Assembly: GCA_016719295.1 (NCBI GenBank)
Contig: JADKAF010000001.1
Location: forward strand, 1,674,001 to 1,738,000
Direction of reading: 5' to 3'
Length of the DNA stretch: 64,000 nucleotides
Origin: Planctomycetota bacterium
Lineage (GTDB): Bacteria; Planctomycetota; UBA1135; JADKAF01
Part shown: in pieces, positions 49,565-58,376 of the stretch
Numbering within the stretch: the first letter of the stretch is position 1
Layout of the letters: every line of letters starts with the position of its first letter
The notes under the pieces: generated by a model
The model's database searches: none
Seen by the model: only the letters and a program-made list of their open reading frames with translations
Told to the model about the DNA's origin: nothing
Made by a program: the position numbers and the translations under genes

Positions 49565-51133
49565 ATGCGCCTCGTCGCCCTCCCGGCCGAAGATCGCTTC
49601 GCCGACCGGGACGCCCTGATCCTCCTCACCGCCGACCTCCGCTCCGCCGCCGCAGCACTCCCTGCGAGCCTGCGCTCGCTAGCTCCCGCCCTGGAGCGCA
49701 TCGCGGCGATCGATCGCCGCGCGGCGAGCGATCTCGGCTTCCACGCCCTCGAGGCCGCGCCGGGCGGACGGCTCGTGCTCGCGCCGCTCGGCAGCCTCGG
49801 GCGCGATCACGACGACGTGCGGCGCTTCGCCGAGGCCGCCGCCGCCGGCGCGCGGCGCGCACGAGCCGCGGGCGCGCGAGATCCGCTGCTCCTCGTCGAC
49901 GGGATCCCCGGGCGCTCCGACTTCGCGCGCGCTCTGGAAGTCGCGTTGCTCGCGGCGGCCGGCACGTGCTGGGAGCCGCTCGAAGCGCGCGAAGCGGGCC
50001 GCGCGGCTGCGCCGTTCGAGAGCCTCGCCGTCGTCGTCGATCGCCGGAGCCTCGCTCGCGCCGAGGATGTGCTCGCGTGGATCGCCGCGGTCGAGCACGG
50101 GCGTGCGCTCGCCCGCGATCTCGGCGGCACCGAGCCCGAGCGCATGGCGCCCCTGCGCATCGCCGAGCTCTGCTGCGAGCACTTCCGCGGCACCTCCGTG
50201 CGGGTGGAGGTGCTCGAGGAGCAAGATCTGCTGCGCCGCGACTACCCGCTGCTCTCCGCGGTGGCGCGCGCCTCGTGCGCCGTGCCGCGCCATCGCCCCT
50301 GCGTGGTGCGCCTCTCCTACCGCCCGAGCGACGAAGTGCGGCGCACGCTCCTGCTCGCGGGGAAGGGCCTCGCCTACGACACCGGCGGAGCGGACCTGAA
50401 GGTCGGCGGCCACATGGCCGGAATGAGCCGCGACAAAGGCGGCGCCGGCGCCGTCGCGGGCTTCCTCGCGGCGGTGGCGGCGCTCGCGCCGCGCGGCATC
50501 GCCGTCGAAGCCGAGCTCGGCTGCGTGCGGAACAGCATCGGCTCCGACGCGTTCGTCACCGACGAGATCATCGCGAGCCACGCCGGCAAGCGCGTGCGCA
50601 TCGGCAACACCGATGCAGAGGGCCGCCTCGTGCTGGCCGATCTCCTCTCGCATCTGCGCCAGCGCGCGCTGAGCTCGCCCGCTCCCGAGCTCTACTCCGT
50701 CGCGACGCTCACCGGGCACGCGTCGAAGGCGGTCGGCCCCTACAGCATCGCGATCGAGAACGGCCCCGCACGGCGCCTCGGCATCGCGCAGCGCCTCGCC
50801 TCTGCGGGCGAGCTCTGGGCTGATCCCTTCGAGATCTCGCGCTTGCGCCGCGAGGACTGGGACTTCGTGCGCCCGCGCTCCGCGGCCGAGGACGTGCTCT
50901 CCTGCAACAACGCGCCTTCCGTCGCGACGGCGCGCGGACATCAGTTCCCGATGGCCTTCCTCGCGATCGCCTCGGGGCTCGACGAGCACGGCGGCGAGTC
51001 CTCGCGACCGCTGCCGTTCACGCATCTCGACATCGCCGGATCGTTCACCGAGGGCGGCGATTGGCAGTTCGGACGCCCGACCGGCGCACCGGTGCCGGCG
51101 CTCTGCGCCGCGTTGCTCGCCGGTCCGGCCTGA
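49565..51133 (+). CDS. Leucyl aminopeptidase (M17 family)
   Basis: A 522-residue M17 metallo-aminopeptidase releasing N-terminal residues from peptides. The catalytic domain shows LLAGKGLAYDTGGADLKVGGHMAGMSRDKGGAGAV (metal-binding Lys and Asp) and the signature NTDAEGRLVLADLL near residue 348; SVATLTGHASKAVG follows. The C-terminal region FTHLDIAGSFTEGGDW fits the family. The N-terminal domain is about 190 residues and divergent, as usual. Some metal-ligand positions differ from classical PepA (GGHMAGMSRDKGG instead of MxxMKxDMxGA), so activity is likely but not certain. ATG at 49565. Confidence 0.87.
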   Translation: MRLVALPAEDRFADRDALILLTADLRSAAAALPASLRSLAPALERIAAIDRRAASDLGFHALEAAPGGRLVLAPLGSLGRDHDDVRRFAEAAAAGARRARAAGARDPLLLVDGIPGRSDFARALEVALLAAAGTCWEPLEAREAGRAAAPFESLAVVVDRRSLARAEDVLAWIAAVEHGRALARDLGGTEPERMAPLRIAELCCEHFRGTSVRVEVLEEQDLLRRDYPLLSAVARASCAVPRHRPCVVRLSYRPSDEVRRTLLLAGKGLAYDTGGADLKVGGHMAGMSRDKGGAGAVAGFLAAVAALAPRGIAVEAELGCVRNSIGSDAFVTDEIIASHAGKRVRIGNTDAEGRLVLADLLSHLRQRALSSPAPELYSVATLTGHASKAVGPYSIAIENGPARRLGIAQRLASAGELWADPFEISRLRREDWDFVRPRSAAEDVLSCNNAPSVATARGHQFPMAFLAIASGLDEHGGESSRPLPFTHLDIAGSFTEGGDWQFGRPTGAPVPALCAALLAGPA

Positions 51134-51161
51134 GCATGCGCGCTGCGCGCGAGCGCAGCGC

Positions 51162-51557
51162 TCAGCTGCGCAGGGTGAACTCGCGTTCGCCGAGCTCGAT
51201 CGCGCGCGTGATCTCGGCGATGAGATCGGGCAGCGCCACCGGCCCCTCGAGGAACGCGTCGGCCCCCGCCAGCATCGCGGCCTCGCGGTATGCCGGCCCG
51301 CGATAGATGCCCGCGAGCAGCAGGATCGGCGTGCTCTCCAGGTGCTCGAGCGCTCGCAGTCGTCGGCAGATCTCGAAGCCGTTCGGGCCGTCGAGGAGCG
51401 TGTCGAGCAGCACGAGCTCCGGGCGCTCGCGCTGCACCTCGGCGAGCGCGCTGCGCCCGTCGGAGACGAGGTGAACACCGAAGCCGGAGGCCTCGAGGAG
51501 CCGACGGCGCTCCTGCACCTCGCCCTGCTGATCGTGGATGTAGAAGATCGTCTTCAC
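51162..51557 (-). CDS. Degenerate receiver-domain protein
   Basis: A 131-residue stand-alone CheY-like domain. The phospho-acceptor Asp is retained (LVLLDTLLDGPNG), but the acidic pair at the N-terminus is IHDQQ instead of DD/DE, and the invariant Lys of the KPF motif is replaced (FLEGPVALPDL). Such receivers often do not switch by phosphorylation. GTG start at 51555-51557 overlaps the gspE-like stop as GTGA, so it is made with that ATPase and may regulate secretion or pilus assembly. Confidence 0.78.
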   Translation of the reverse strand: MKTIFYIHDQQGEVQERRRLLEASGFGVHLVSDGRSALAEVQRERPELVLLDTLLDGPNGFEICRRLRALEHLESTPILLLAGIYRGPAYREAAMLAGADAFLEGPVALPDLIAEITRAIELGEREFTLRS

Positions 51558-53261
51558 GCTTCCGTGCTCCCGGCGGTGACCGCCACGATCTCGGCGAGGC
51601 TGGCCTCGCCGCTGCGGACCTTGCGCAGGCCGTGCGCGCGCAGCGAAGTCATGCCCTTCTGCGTCGCGCGCAGATGGATCTCACGAGCCGAGGCGCCGCG
51701 CGCGACGAGCTCATTCAGCTCGTCGTCCATGCACAGCACCTCGTAGACACCCGTGCGGCCCTTGAAGCCGGTGCCCTTGCAGCGCGTGCAGCCGCGGCCG
51801 GCGAAGAAGGGGCCATCGTCCGGGCCGAGGCGGGCACGGCGCAGCTCAAGCTCGCTCGGCTGGACGCGCTCCTTGCAATGCGGGCAGATGCGCTTCACCA
51901 AGCGCTGCGAGATGATCCCGCGCAGCGTATCGGCGAGCAGGAAAGCGCTCGAGCTGCATGTCCTGCAGTCGCGAGATCGTCTTCGCGGTGCCGACCGTAG
52001 CGAGGGTCGTGAACACGAGGTGGCCGGTCAAGGCGGCCTGCAGCGCGATGCGCGCCGTCTCCAGATCGCGCACCTCGCCGACCATGATCACGTCGGGATC
52101 GAGGCGCAGCACGGAGCGCAGCCCCGCGGCGAAGTTCATGCCGATCTTCGCATTCGTGGAGATCTGGAACGCCTCCTCGAGCTCCTTCTCGACGGGATCC
52201 TCGAGGGTGACGATCTTCGTCTCCGGCGAGGAGAGCTCGCGCAGGATCGAGTAGAGCGTCGTCGTCTTGCCGCTGCCCGTGGGACCGGTCGCGATCACGA
52301 ACCCGTCGCGCGCGGCGATCATCTCGCGGATCGCCGCGAGCTGGGCGTCCTCGAAGCCGAGCTGCTCCAGCCCGAAGAGCTGTTGCCCGCAGTCGAGGAT
52401 GCGCACCGCAGCGCCTTCGCCATGCAGCGTCGGCGTCGTCGAGACGCGCAGATCGACGTCGCGTCCGTCGATCACGGTCTGGATGCGGCCGTCCTGCGGC
52501 AAGCGCTTCTGCGCGATGTCGAGGCCCGAGAGGATCTTCAGGCGCGAGAGCACGGGGCGCATCCAGAAGCGCGGCAAGCTCACCCGCTCGACGAGCGTTC
52601 CGTCCACGCGGAAGCGGACGACGAAGCGGTCCTTCCGCGGCTCGAGATGCACGTCGCTCGCGCGCCACGCATAGGCGTCGGCGAGGATGCCATCGACCAA
52701 GCCGACCACGACCTCGGCCTCGCTCTCCTCGACGCCGCTGCTGCCGCGCGGCGCATCCTCGGCCGGCTCGGGCAGCTGGCGGATCTCCTCCAGGAACGCC
52801 TCGAGCTGCGAGCGCTGGTCCTCGACGCGCGGGAAGAGCTCCTGCAGAGCCGCTTCGATCTGCGGCGAGCTCGCGTGCACGGGGAACACGGGCTTGCCCA
52901 GCGCGCGCGAGATCTCGTCGACCGCCGAAACGTCGAGCGGGTCCTCGAGCGCGACGGACGCGATGCCGCCGATCTCATGGAAAGCGACGGCGCGATGCGC
53001 CCAGGAGCGCTGCGAGCCCAAGGACTCGGCGACTTCGACGTCGACCAGCGCCGTGCTGAGGCGGATGGAGGCGACGCGCCCCTGCTCGTTCAGCGCTTCG
53101 GCGATGTCGAGCTCGCTCACGTACCCGAGCGCGACCAGCGCTTGTCCGAGCTTCGTCCCCAGCTCGCGCTTGCGGTCGAGCGCCTCCTCGAGCTGCGCTT
53201 CGGTGATGCGCCCGCGCGCGACGAGGATCTCGCCGAGCGGCGCCTGGCGGAAATCGGCCAT
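51554..53261 (-). CDS. GspE/PilB family ATPase, frame broken near 51944
   Basis: A type II secretion/type IV pilus assembly ATPase. The first 445 codons from ATG 53261 hold two T2SSE_N-like regions (APLGEILVARGRITEAQLEEAL, LGQALVALGYVSELDIAEAL), the NTD2 block ASDVHLEPRKDRFVVRFRVDGTL, Walker A GPTGSGKTTTLYS, an Asp box and Walker B LRLDPDVIMVGEVRDLETA. After LQDMQLE the frame is wrong; skipping one base at about 51944 restores AFLLADTLRGIISQRLVKRICPHCK and the zinc region CTRCKGTGFKGRTGVYEVL down to the stop at 51554. Rebuilt length is about 568 residues, normal for the family. The upstream GGGAGGGA is a good ribosome-binding site. Confidence 0.87.
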
Positions 53262-53363
53262 GTCGTCCCTCCCTGAGGGATCCACCCCGCGGAGCAGCCG
53301 CTCCGGGGCGAACCCCGCGGGCCATCGGTCGCCGCGCCGCCAGAGCTGAGCCCCGGAGGGAAA

Positions 53364-55164
53364 TCAGCGGCCGGCCGGAGCGCCGCCGAGAGCGCGCAGG
53401 CGCTCCTGCTGCGCGCCCCACAAGTTCTGCGAGCGCTGCGCGTAGGCGGCGCAGCGCTCCGGCTCGACGGCCGCGAGATTCCGCGTCTCGCCGGGATCTC
53501 GCGCGAGATCGAAGAGCTCGCTGCGCTCGCTGGCGAGGTCGTACACCCACTTCCAGCGCCCCTCGCGCAGACCGATGAGCGGGAGTCCGTAATCGGCGAA
53601 GAAGAGCGCCGCTCCGTCCTCCTCGCGCAGCAGCGAGCGCCCGTCCATGTCCTCCGCCCGCTCCTCGGCGCCCAAGAGATCGAGCAGCGTCGGCAGCACG
53701 TCGACGTGGCTCGCGACGCCGGAGATCTCCGCGGGCGGAAGCTCGAGACCGGCCACGGCGAAGCAGAGCGGCACGCGCAGGTTCTCCTCGTAGAGGAAGA
53801 ACGAGTGGCCGACGTTGCGCGGGTGCTCGCCGAAGGCCTGGCCGTGATCGCCGACGACCGCGAGCAGCAGCGGTCTCGACCCACGCCGCGCGCGGAGCTC
53901 CCTCCACAGCCGCGCGACTTCGCGATCGGCGTAGTGCAGCGCGTTTCCCCATGCCTCGCGCTCGTCGCGCCCTTCGAATGGCCCGCCTCGCGGCGCAGCG
54001 TAGGGGTGATGCCCCGCGATCGGAAGGTAGACCAAGGCGAAGCGCTGCTCCGGCGGCAGCTCGTCGACCCATTGCAGCGCTCGCGCGATCGCGCGCTCCT
54101 CGGGCACTCCGAAGCTCGCCGCGCTCTCGCCGCCGATCGCGCGCGCATCGAGCGCGAGGTCGAAGCGCGCCGCCTCGACGATCGGCCGCATGCCGAGATA
54201 GTCGAACCAGCCGGCATGGAAGAGCGCCGTTCGGCAGCCGAGCGAGCGCAGCTCGTCGGCGAGCGCAGGCGCGCGCAGCCCCGCGTAATCGTGGGCCTCG
54301 AGGCCCGGCGCGGGATGCAGGCCGAAGAAGAGCGCCACGAGCCCGCGGATGCTCTCGGGATACGCGGCGTACGCCGCGTCGACGCGCAGCCCGCCGCGCG
54401 AGCGCGCTGATCTCGGGCATCGCATTGATGGCCGCTCCGTAGGCGCCGAGCGCACGCGCGGCGGCGGACTCGAGCACGACGACGACCAGCGACGCCTCGC
54501 GGCAAGCGCCGCGCCACGCGCGCGCCTCGGCGGCGAGCGGCCGCGGCGCGTACGCGCGCGCCGCGGCGAGCGACGAGCGTGCATCGCGCGCGCCGGACCG
54601 CGCGAGCTCCGGCGTCGGCGCGACGAGCACGAGCAGCGCATTGCGCTCGCTGCCCTGCAGAGCGACCGGCGCCGCGAACGAGCCACCGAAGGCCGCGAGC
54701 AGGGACAACGCGGCGAGCGCGCCGCAGAGGGCGCGCGGCGAGCTCGCGCGCAGCGCACGCGCCGCGACGAGCGCCGCGAGCCCGATCGCTGCGAGCCAGG
54801 CGAGGTTGGCGAGGCTCAGGTGGGCCGCGAGCGAATCGCGAAGCGGCCCGCCGGCGGCGCCGAGCATCGCGCGCGTGGGCGGTGAGCCCAAGGTGCGCGC
54901 GACCGGCACCGCGAGCGCGGTCCAGCCGACCGCGGCGAGGAGAGCCAGCGCGCCGAGCGCGCGGCCGCAGCGACCGCATGCGTGCAGCGCGAGGAAGAGC
55001 GGCAGCGCGAGCAACGCCGCGAGCGCGTCGGGCGCGAGCAAGGCGAACGGCGCCAGCGCGCTCGAGAGAATGGCCTCCCCTCCGGCGCTCGCGAGCTTCG
55101 CCGCGGCGCAGGTCGCGGCGAGCACCAGCGCCGCGCGCGCGCCCTCAGCGGCCGCCCGCGTCAT
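53364..55164 (-). CDS. Membrane sulfatase/LTA-synthase-like enzyme, frame broken near 54400
   Basis: About 600 residues when rebuilt. The N-terminal 170 residues have four or five membrane helices (ALVLAATCAAAKLA, LAALLALPLFLALHACG, ALGALALLAAVGWTALAVPV, LAWLAAIGLAALVAARAL, LCGALAALSLLAAFGG). The alkaline-phosphatase-fold domain starts at ASLVVVVLESAAARALGAYG (metal Glu), runs to MPEISALAR, and then needs a one-base shift to continue as GGLRVDAAYAAYPESIRGLVALFFG and on to LAVVGDHGQAFGEHPRNVGHS (metal Asp and His). A Ser, not Cys, occupies the nucleophile region (YPESIRG), so it may transfer phospholipid head-groups rather than cleave sulfate. It is downstream of the desaturase and near psd. 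Confidence 0.75.
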
Positions 55165-55927
55165 CGCCCGCCGCGCGCTTCGGCGCGCTCACCGTGGCCG
55201 AGAGAACGCTCGCGTCGACCAAGCGCTCGTGCAGGGCATGCGCGCTGACGCGCAGGCGCTCCTCGGAGTCGAGGAGGAAGTAGCCCTTCCAGTGCGCCTT
55301 GCCGTCGCCCTCGATCGGCAGCGCTGCGCTGGCGAGGCGCTGGCCGTCGGCGCGCTCCAGGGTGATCACGTAGCGCACCGAGGAATGGCGCTCGGGTCCG
55401 GCTTCGACCGCGATGTCGATGAAGTGCGCGCCCTGGTATCCGGCCCCGGCGGAGAAGTCGACGGAGATCGCCCGCGGGAAGCTCCGCAGGTGGACCGGCG
55501 GGCCGTAGTGCTGCATGTCCGCGAGCGCGTAGACCTGGATCTCCGCGGGCAGCTCCACCCAGCGCGGCGCCTCGGCTCGGCCGACGACGTAGGCGGCTCC
55601 GTCGCGACGCGTGCCGAAGGTGCAGACCAGATCCTTGCCGGAGCTGTGCGCGATCTCGCGCAGCACTTTGTCGTGCAGCGCCGCGTGCGCTGCGCTCCCG
55701 CGCAGGTGCAGCGTGCCGCGCTCGGCGGCGCGGCGCTGGTCCCCGTAGCGCCCGATGCCGACGAGGAAGACGCCGTGCAGCACCAGGGTGCGCGCCGCAG
55801 CGTCGAGCTCCGCGCGATCGACGAGGGCGTAGACGGCCGCGGGATCGCTGGAGCTGCGCGGCCCTAGAGGCTCGCGCGGGAGCGCAGCGCAGGCGAGGCC
55901 GGCAAAGGCGAGGGCGAAGAGAGACAT
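55145..55927 (-). CDS. Exported protein, unknown function
   Basis: A 260-residue protein with a short signal (MSLFALAFAGLACAALPRE). The mature part has beta-strand pattern (LVDRAELDAAARTLVLHGVFLVG, VCTFGTRRDGAAYVVGRAEAPRWVELP, YFLLDSEERLRVSAHALHERL). No family or catalytic motif is recognised. GGAGGA sits six bases before the ATG at 55925-55927, which decides the start over another ATG six bases upstream. It overlaps the end of the desaturase gene by 64 bp and the start of the sulfatase-like gene by 20 bp, so the three are probably one operon. Confidence 0.65.
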   Translation of the reverse strand: MSLFALAFAGLACAALPREPLGPRSSSDPAAVYALVDRAELDAAARTLVLHGVFLVGIGRYGDQRRAAERGTLHLRGSAAHAALHDKVLREIAHSSGKDLVCTFGTRRDGAAYVVGRAEAPRWVELPAEIQVYALADMQHYGPPVHLRSFPRAISVDFSAGAGYQGAHFIDIAVEAGPERHSSVRYVITLERADGQRLASAALPIEGDGKAHWKGYFLLDSEERLRVSAHALHERLVDASVLSATVSAPKRAAGDDAGGR

Positions 55928-57060
55928 CGGCATTCCTCCGGAGCGGTGGCCGCGGTGCGCGCGGTGATGAAGTTCAGTCGCTTGCAGAGCAGGAAGGAGA
56001 TCGCGACGCCGCGACCGCGGCGTCGCCAGAGCCAGTCGTGCACGAGCAGGAAGCGCGCCGGCGGCCGCGCGTAGTGCTCGTCCTTCGCGCCGCGCAGAGC
56101 GAGCGGGAGCACGACGAGATCGAAGCCGCGATGCCGCGCGGGATCGAAGCGCGCGTGCAGCGTGCGAGCGCCCGCGGGCAGCGCGGGGCGCGCTCGCTCG
56201 AGGTGGTCGGCGTCGAGGTCGATCACGGTGAGCTCGGCGGCGGGGAACACGCGCGCGAGCGCCAGCGCGCTGCGCGGGAAGAGGCCGCCGCCGACGATGG
56301 CGATGCGCTGCGGTGCGCCGAGCTGGGGAGCCAGCGCGCGGAAGGCGCGCTCGTGCACGCGCACGAGCCAGCGCTTCAGGAAGGCCGAGCGCAGCGCGAG
56401 GCGCTCCAGCGCATCGAGCGCGGCGCTCGCGTCGGGGAACCGCTCCATCCAACGCAGCGCGGCGGGCCAGCGAGAGCATCGGACGCCGGGTAACGCGAGC
56501 TGCGGGAGCGCGCTCCAATGCGCGCGCGGATGCGCATGGTGCTCGGCGTGATAGCCGTCGTTGAAGAAGAGGAGATTGCCGAAGCGGCTCACCCAGTTCG
56601 TCGCGCCGCGCGCGTGCTCGTAGCGGCCGTGGAGCGCGCAGAGCGCCCCCCCCAGCGCCAGCCCCGGTGCCGCGTGCGAAATCAGCCACTCCGCTCGCAG
56701 CGCGCCGAGCAACGCGATCCACGCCGCGAGCGCGGCGCACTCGCTGCGGAGGCGCGCGTTCCAGCGCACGCGCGGAGCGCGACCGGCGTGGTGCGCGAGA
56801 TGGCGTTGGCGCCAGAGCTCCTGCGGCACGCCGAGCACCAGGCTCGAGGCGAGCGACCAGAGGCGATTCGCGCGCGGCGCAGCGAAGAACGGACGATGGA
56901 TGAAGGGATGCGCGACGGCGTTGCCATTCCACCAGAAGGCGAGCGCGATCCCCCACCACGGCGGCGCGCAGGCGAGCAACGCCGCGTGCGCGAAGAGCGC
57001 GAGCACGAGCGGCAGATCGCTCTCTCGCGGCGCGGGCTGGGGATGCGTTGGAACGCTCAT
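55864..57060 (-). CDS. Fatty-acid desaturase fused to a methyltransferase-like Rossmann domain
   Basis: A 398-residue protein. The first 230 residues are a membrane desaturase with three His boxes: VAHPFIHRPFF (HxxxH), WRQRHLAHHAGR (HxxHH) and FFNDGYHAEHHAHPR (HxxHH). These bind the di-iron centre that inserts double bonds or hydroxyls. Hydrophobic segments surround them (LVLALFAHAALLACAPPWWGIALAF, ECAALAAWIALLGAL). From about residue 255 a Rossmann-like domain follows: QRIAIVGGGLFPRSALALARVFP, LTVIDLDADHLERA, FDLVVLPLALRGAKDEHYA, resembling SAM-dependent methyltransferase folds. The last 30 residues (AATAPEECRCLSSPSP...) are read through the next gene's start and may reflect a small indel. 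Substrate unknown. Confidence 0.78.
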   Translation of the reverse strand: MSVPTHPQPAPRESDLPLVLALFAHAALLACAPPWWGIALAFWWNGNAVAHPFIHRPFFAAPRANRLWSLASSLVLGVPQELWRQRHLAHHAGRAPRVRWNARLRSECAALAAWIALLGALRAEWLISHAAPGLALGGALCALHGRYEHARGATNWVSRFGNLLFFNDGYHAEHHAHPRAHWSALPQLALPGVRCSRWPAALRWMERFPDASAALDALERLALRSAFLKRWLVRVHERAFRALAPQLGAPQRIAIVGGGLFPRSALALARVFPAAELTVIDLDADHLERARPALPAGARTLHARFDPARHRGFDLVVLPLALRGAKDEHYARPPARFLLVHDWLWRRRGRGVAISFLLCKRLNFITARTAATAPEECRCLSSPSPLPASPALRSRASL

Positions 57061-57286
57061 CGGTGCTCCTGGGACCGCGTGCCAGACGCCGCGCGGAGCT
57101 CGAGCGTTAGCGCGCTTCGCTCGCCGGATCCGGTCGGCTCCCGCGGGTCCGCCTCGGCGATTCGTCCGCGCCGCGACGCCGCGAGCGAGCTCGGCAGGTG
57201 CCGCTCGACCGGCGTCGGCGTGGTCCCCGCTGGCTCAGCAGCTACACTGCGTGGCCTCCGCTCCCTTTCGGTTCGTCCGAGGATCG

Positions 57287-58072
57287 ATGCGCCGCCTGCT
57301 CCTCACCGTCCTCCCGAAGTGGCTGATGTCGCGCTGCGTGCGCGTGCTCGCCGCGATCCCTCTCCCGCGCTTCCTCCGCGCGCCGCTTCACCGCAGCTTC
57401 GCGCGCGCGACCGGCGCGGACCTCTCCGAGGTCGCCGGCGCGCTGGCCGACTATCCCAGCCTGGCGGCGTTCTTTCGCCGCCCTCTGCGCGACGGAGTGC
57501 GCCCCGTCGCCTCGACGGCGCTGGTGTGGCCATGCGACGGCACCATCTCCTCCGCCGGAGCCGTGCGCGGCGGCGTGCTGGAGCAGGTGAAGGGCCACAG
57601 CTATGCGATCGCCGATCTGCTGGGCGGCGACGAGGCCCTCGCGCGAGCGTTCGAAGGCGGCACGCACGCGACGATCTATCTCGCTCCGCGCGACTACCAC
57701 CGCGTGCACTCTCCCGTCGACGCGAGCTTGCGTTCGCTGCGCCCCCTCCCGGGCGGGCTCTTTCCGGTGAACCCGCAGACCGCGCGCGTGATCCCCCAGC
57801 TCTTCGCGCGCAACGAGCGCTGCGTCTTCCACCTCGAGCTGCCGGACGGCCGCCCTTGCGCGGTGGTCATGGTCGCGGCGCTGAACGTGAGCGACATCCG
57901 GCCCAGCGCGGCTCCCGGTGCCGCCCTGCGCCGAGGAGCCGAGCTCGGCGTCTTCGGCCTCGGCTCGACCACCGTGGTCCTGCTGCCCCCGGGCGAGCTC
58001 GCCTTCCCCGCCCTCCCCGTGGGAACGAAGGTGCAAATAGGCGCCAGCGCCGCCGGCACGCCGAGCCGCTGA
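57287..58072 (+). CDS. psd: Phosphatidylserine decarboxylase
   Basis: A 261-residue pyruvoyl-dependent enzyme making phosphatidylethanolamine from phosphatidylserine. Family motifs: ADYPSLAAFFRRPLRDGVRP, VWPCDGTISSAG, LAPRDYHRVHSPVDA (the Asp-His region) and, near the C-terminus, FGLGSTTVVLLPPGE, where self-cleavage before the Ser of GST creates the pyruvoyl group. The length is as in bacterial Psd. ATG at 57287 with a GAGG upstream; the longer open frame before it crosses the 226-bp gap from the divergent desaturase, which has no other feature. Confidence 0.92.
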   Translation: MRRLLLTVLPKWLMSRCVRVLAAIPLPRFLRAPLHRSFARATGADLSEVAGALADYPSLAAFFRRPLRDGVRPVASTALVWPCDGTISSAGAVRGGVLEQVKGHSYAIADLLGGDEALARAFEGGTHATIYLAPRDYHRVHSPVDASLRSLRPLPGGLFPVNPQTARVIPQLFARNERCVFHLELPDGRPCAVVMVAALNVSDIRPSAAPGAALRRGAELGVFGLGSTTVVLLPPGELAFPALPVGTKVQIGASAAGTPSR

Positions 58073-58376
58073 GCACCGCGCTCCGCCCCGGCGCCGGCAG
58101 CGCGGGCGGCGGGCGCGGCCTGCTTCCGGAAGCCTTTTCACGTCGGCCTGCGTCCAGCTGGGCTCCGCCGCGCGATCGTCAAAGTGCTTCGCCGGCCCCG
58201 CGGCCGGCGAACTCTCTGCCCCAGGGGCTCCGCGGCTGCGCGATCGGTTGCGGAGACCCGAAACGATTTCCGCTCCGCGCGGCCTCCGTTGGCGTTACTC
58301 GTTAGGTGGGTCGACAGCAGAGGTAGCGGCAGCCGCTATCGAAGCCCGACTCGCACGCCGAGCGCCCGGTCCACTC
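58073..58376. other. 304-bp intergenic region with a strong hairpin
   Basis: No gene is supported. TTCGCCGGCC (58188-58197) pairs perfectly with GGCCGGCGAA (58202-58211) around a CCGC loop and is followed by CTCTCT, a likely terminator after psd. The remainder upstream of the CLCA-like gene shows no clear promoter. Confidence 0.5.
58188..58211 (+). terminator. 10-bp perfect hairpin after psd
   Basis: Arms at 58188-58197 and 58202-58211 with loop CCGC; pyrimidine-rich CTCTCT follows. It lies 115 bp after the psd stop. Confidence 0.45.
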
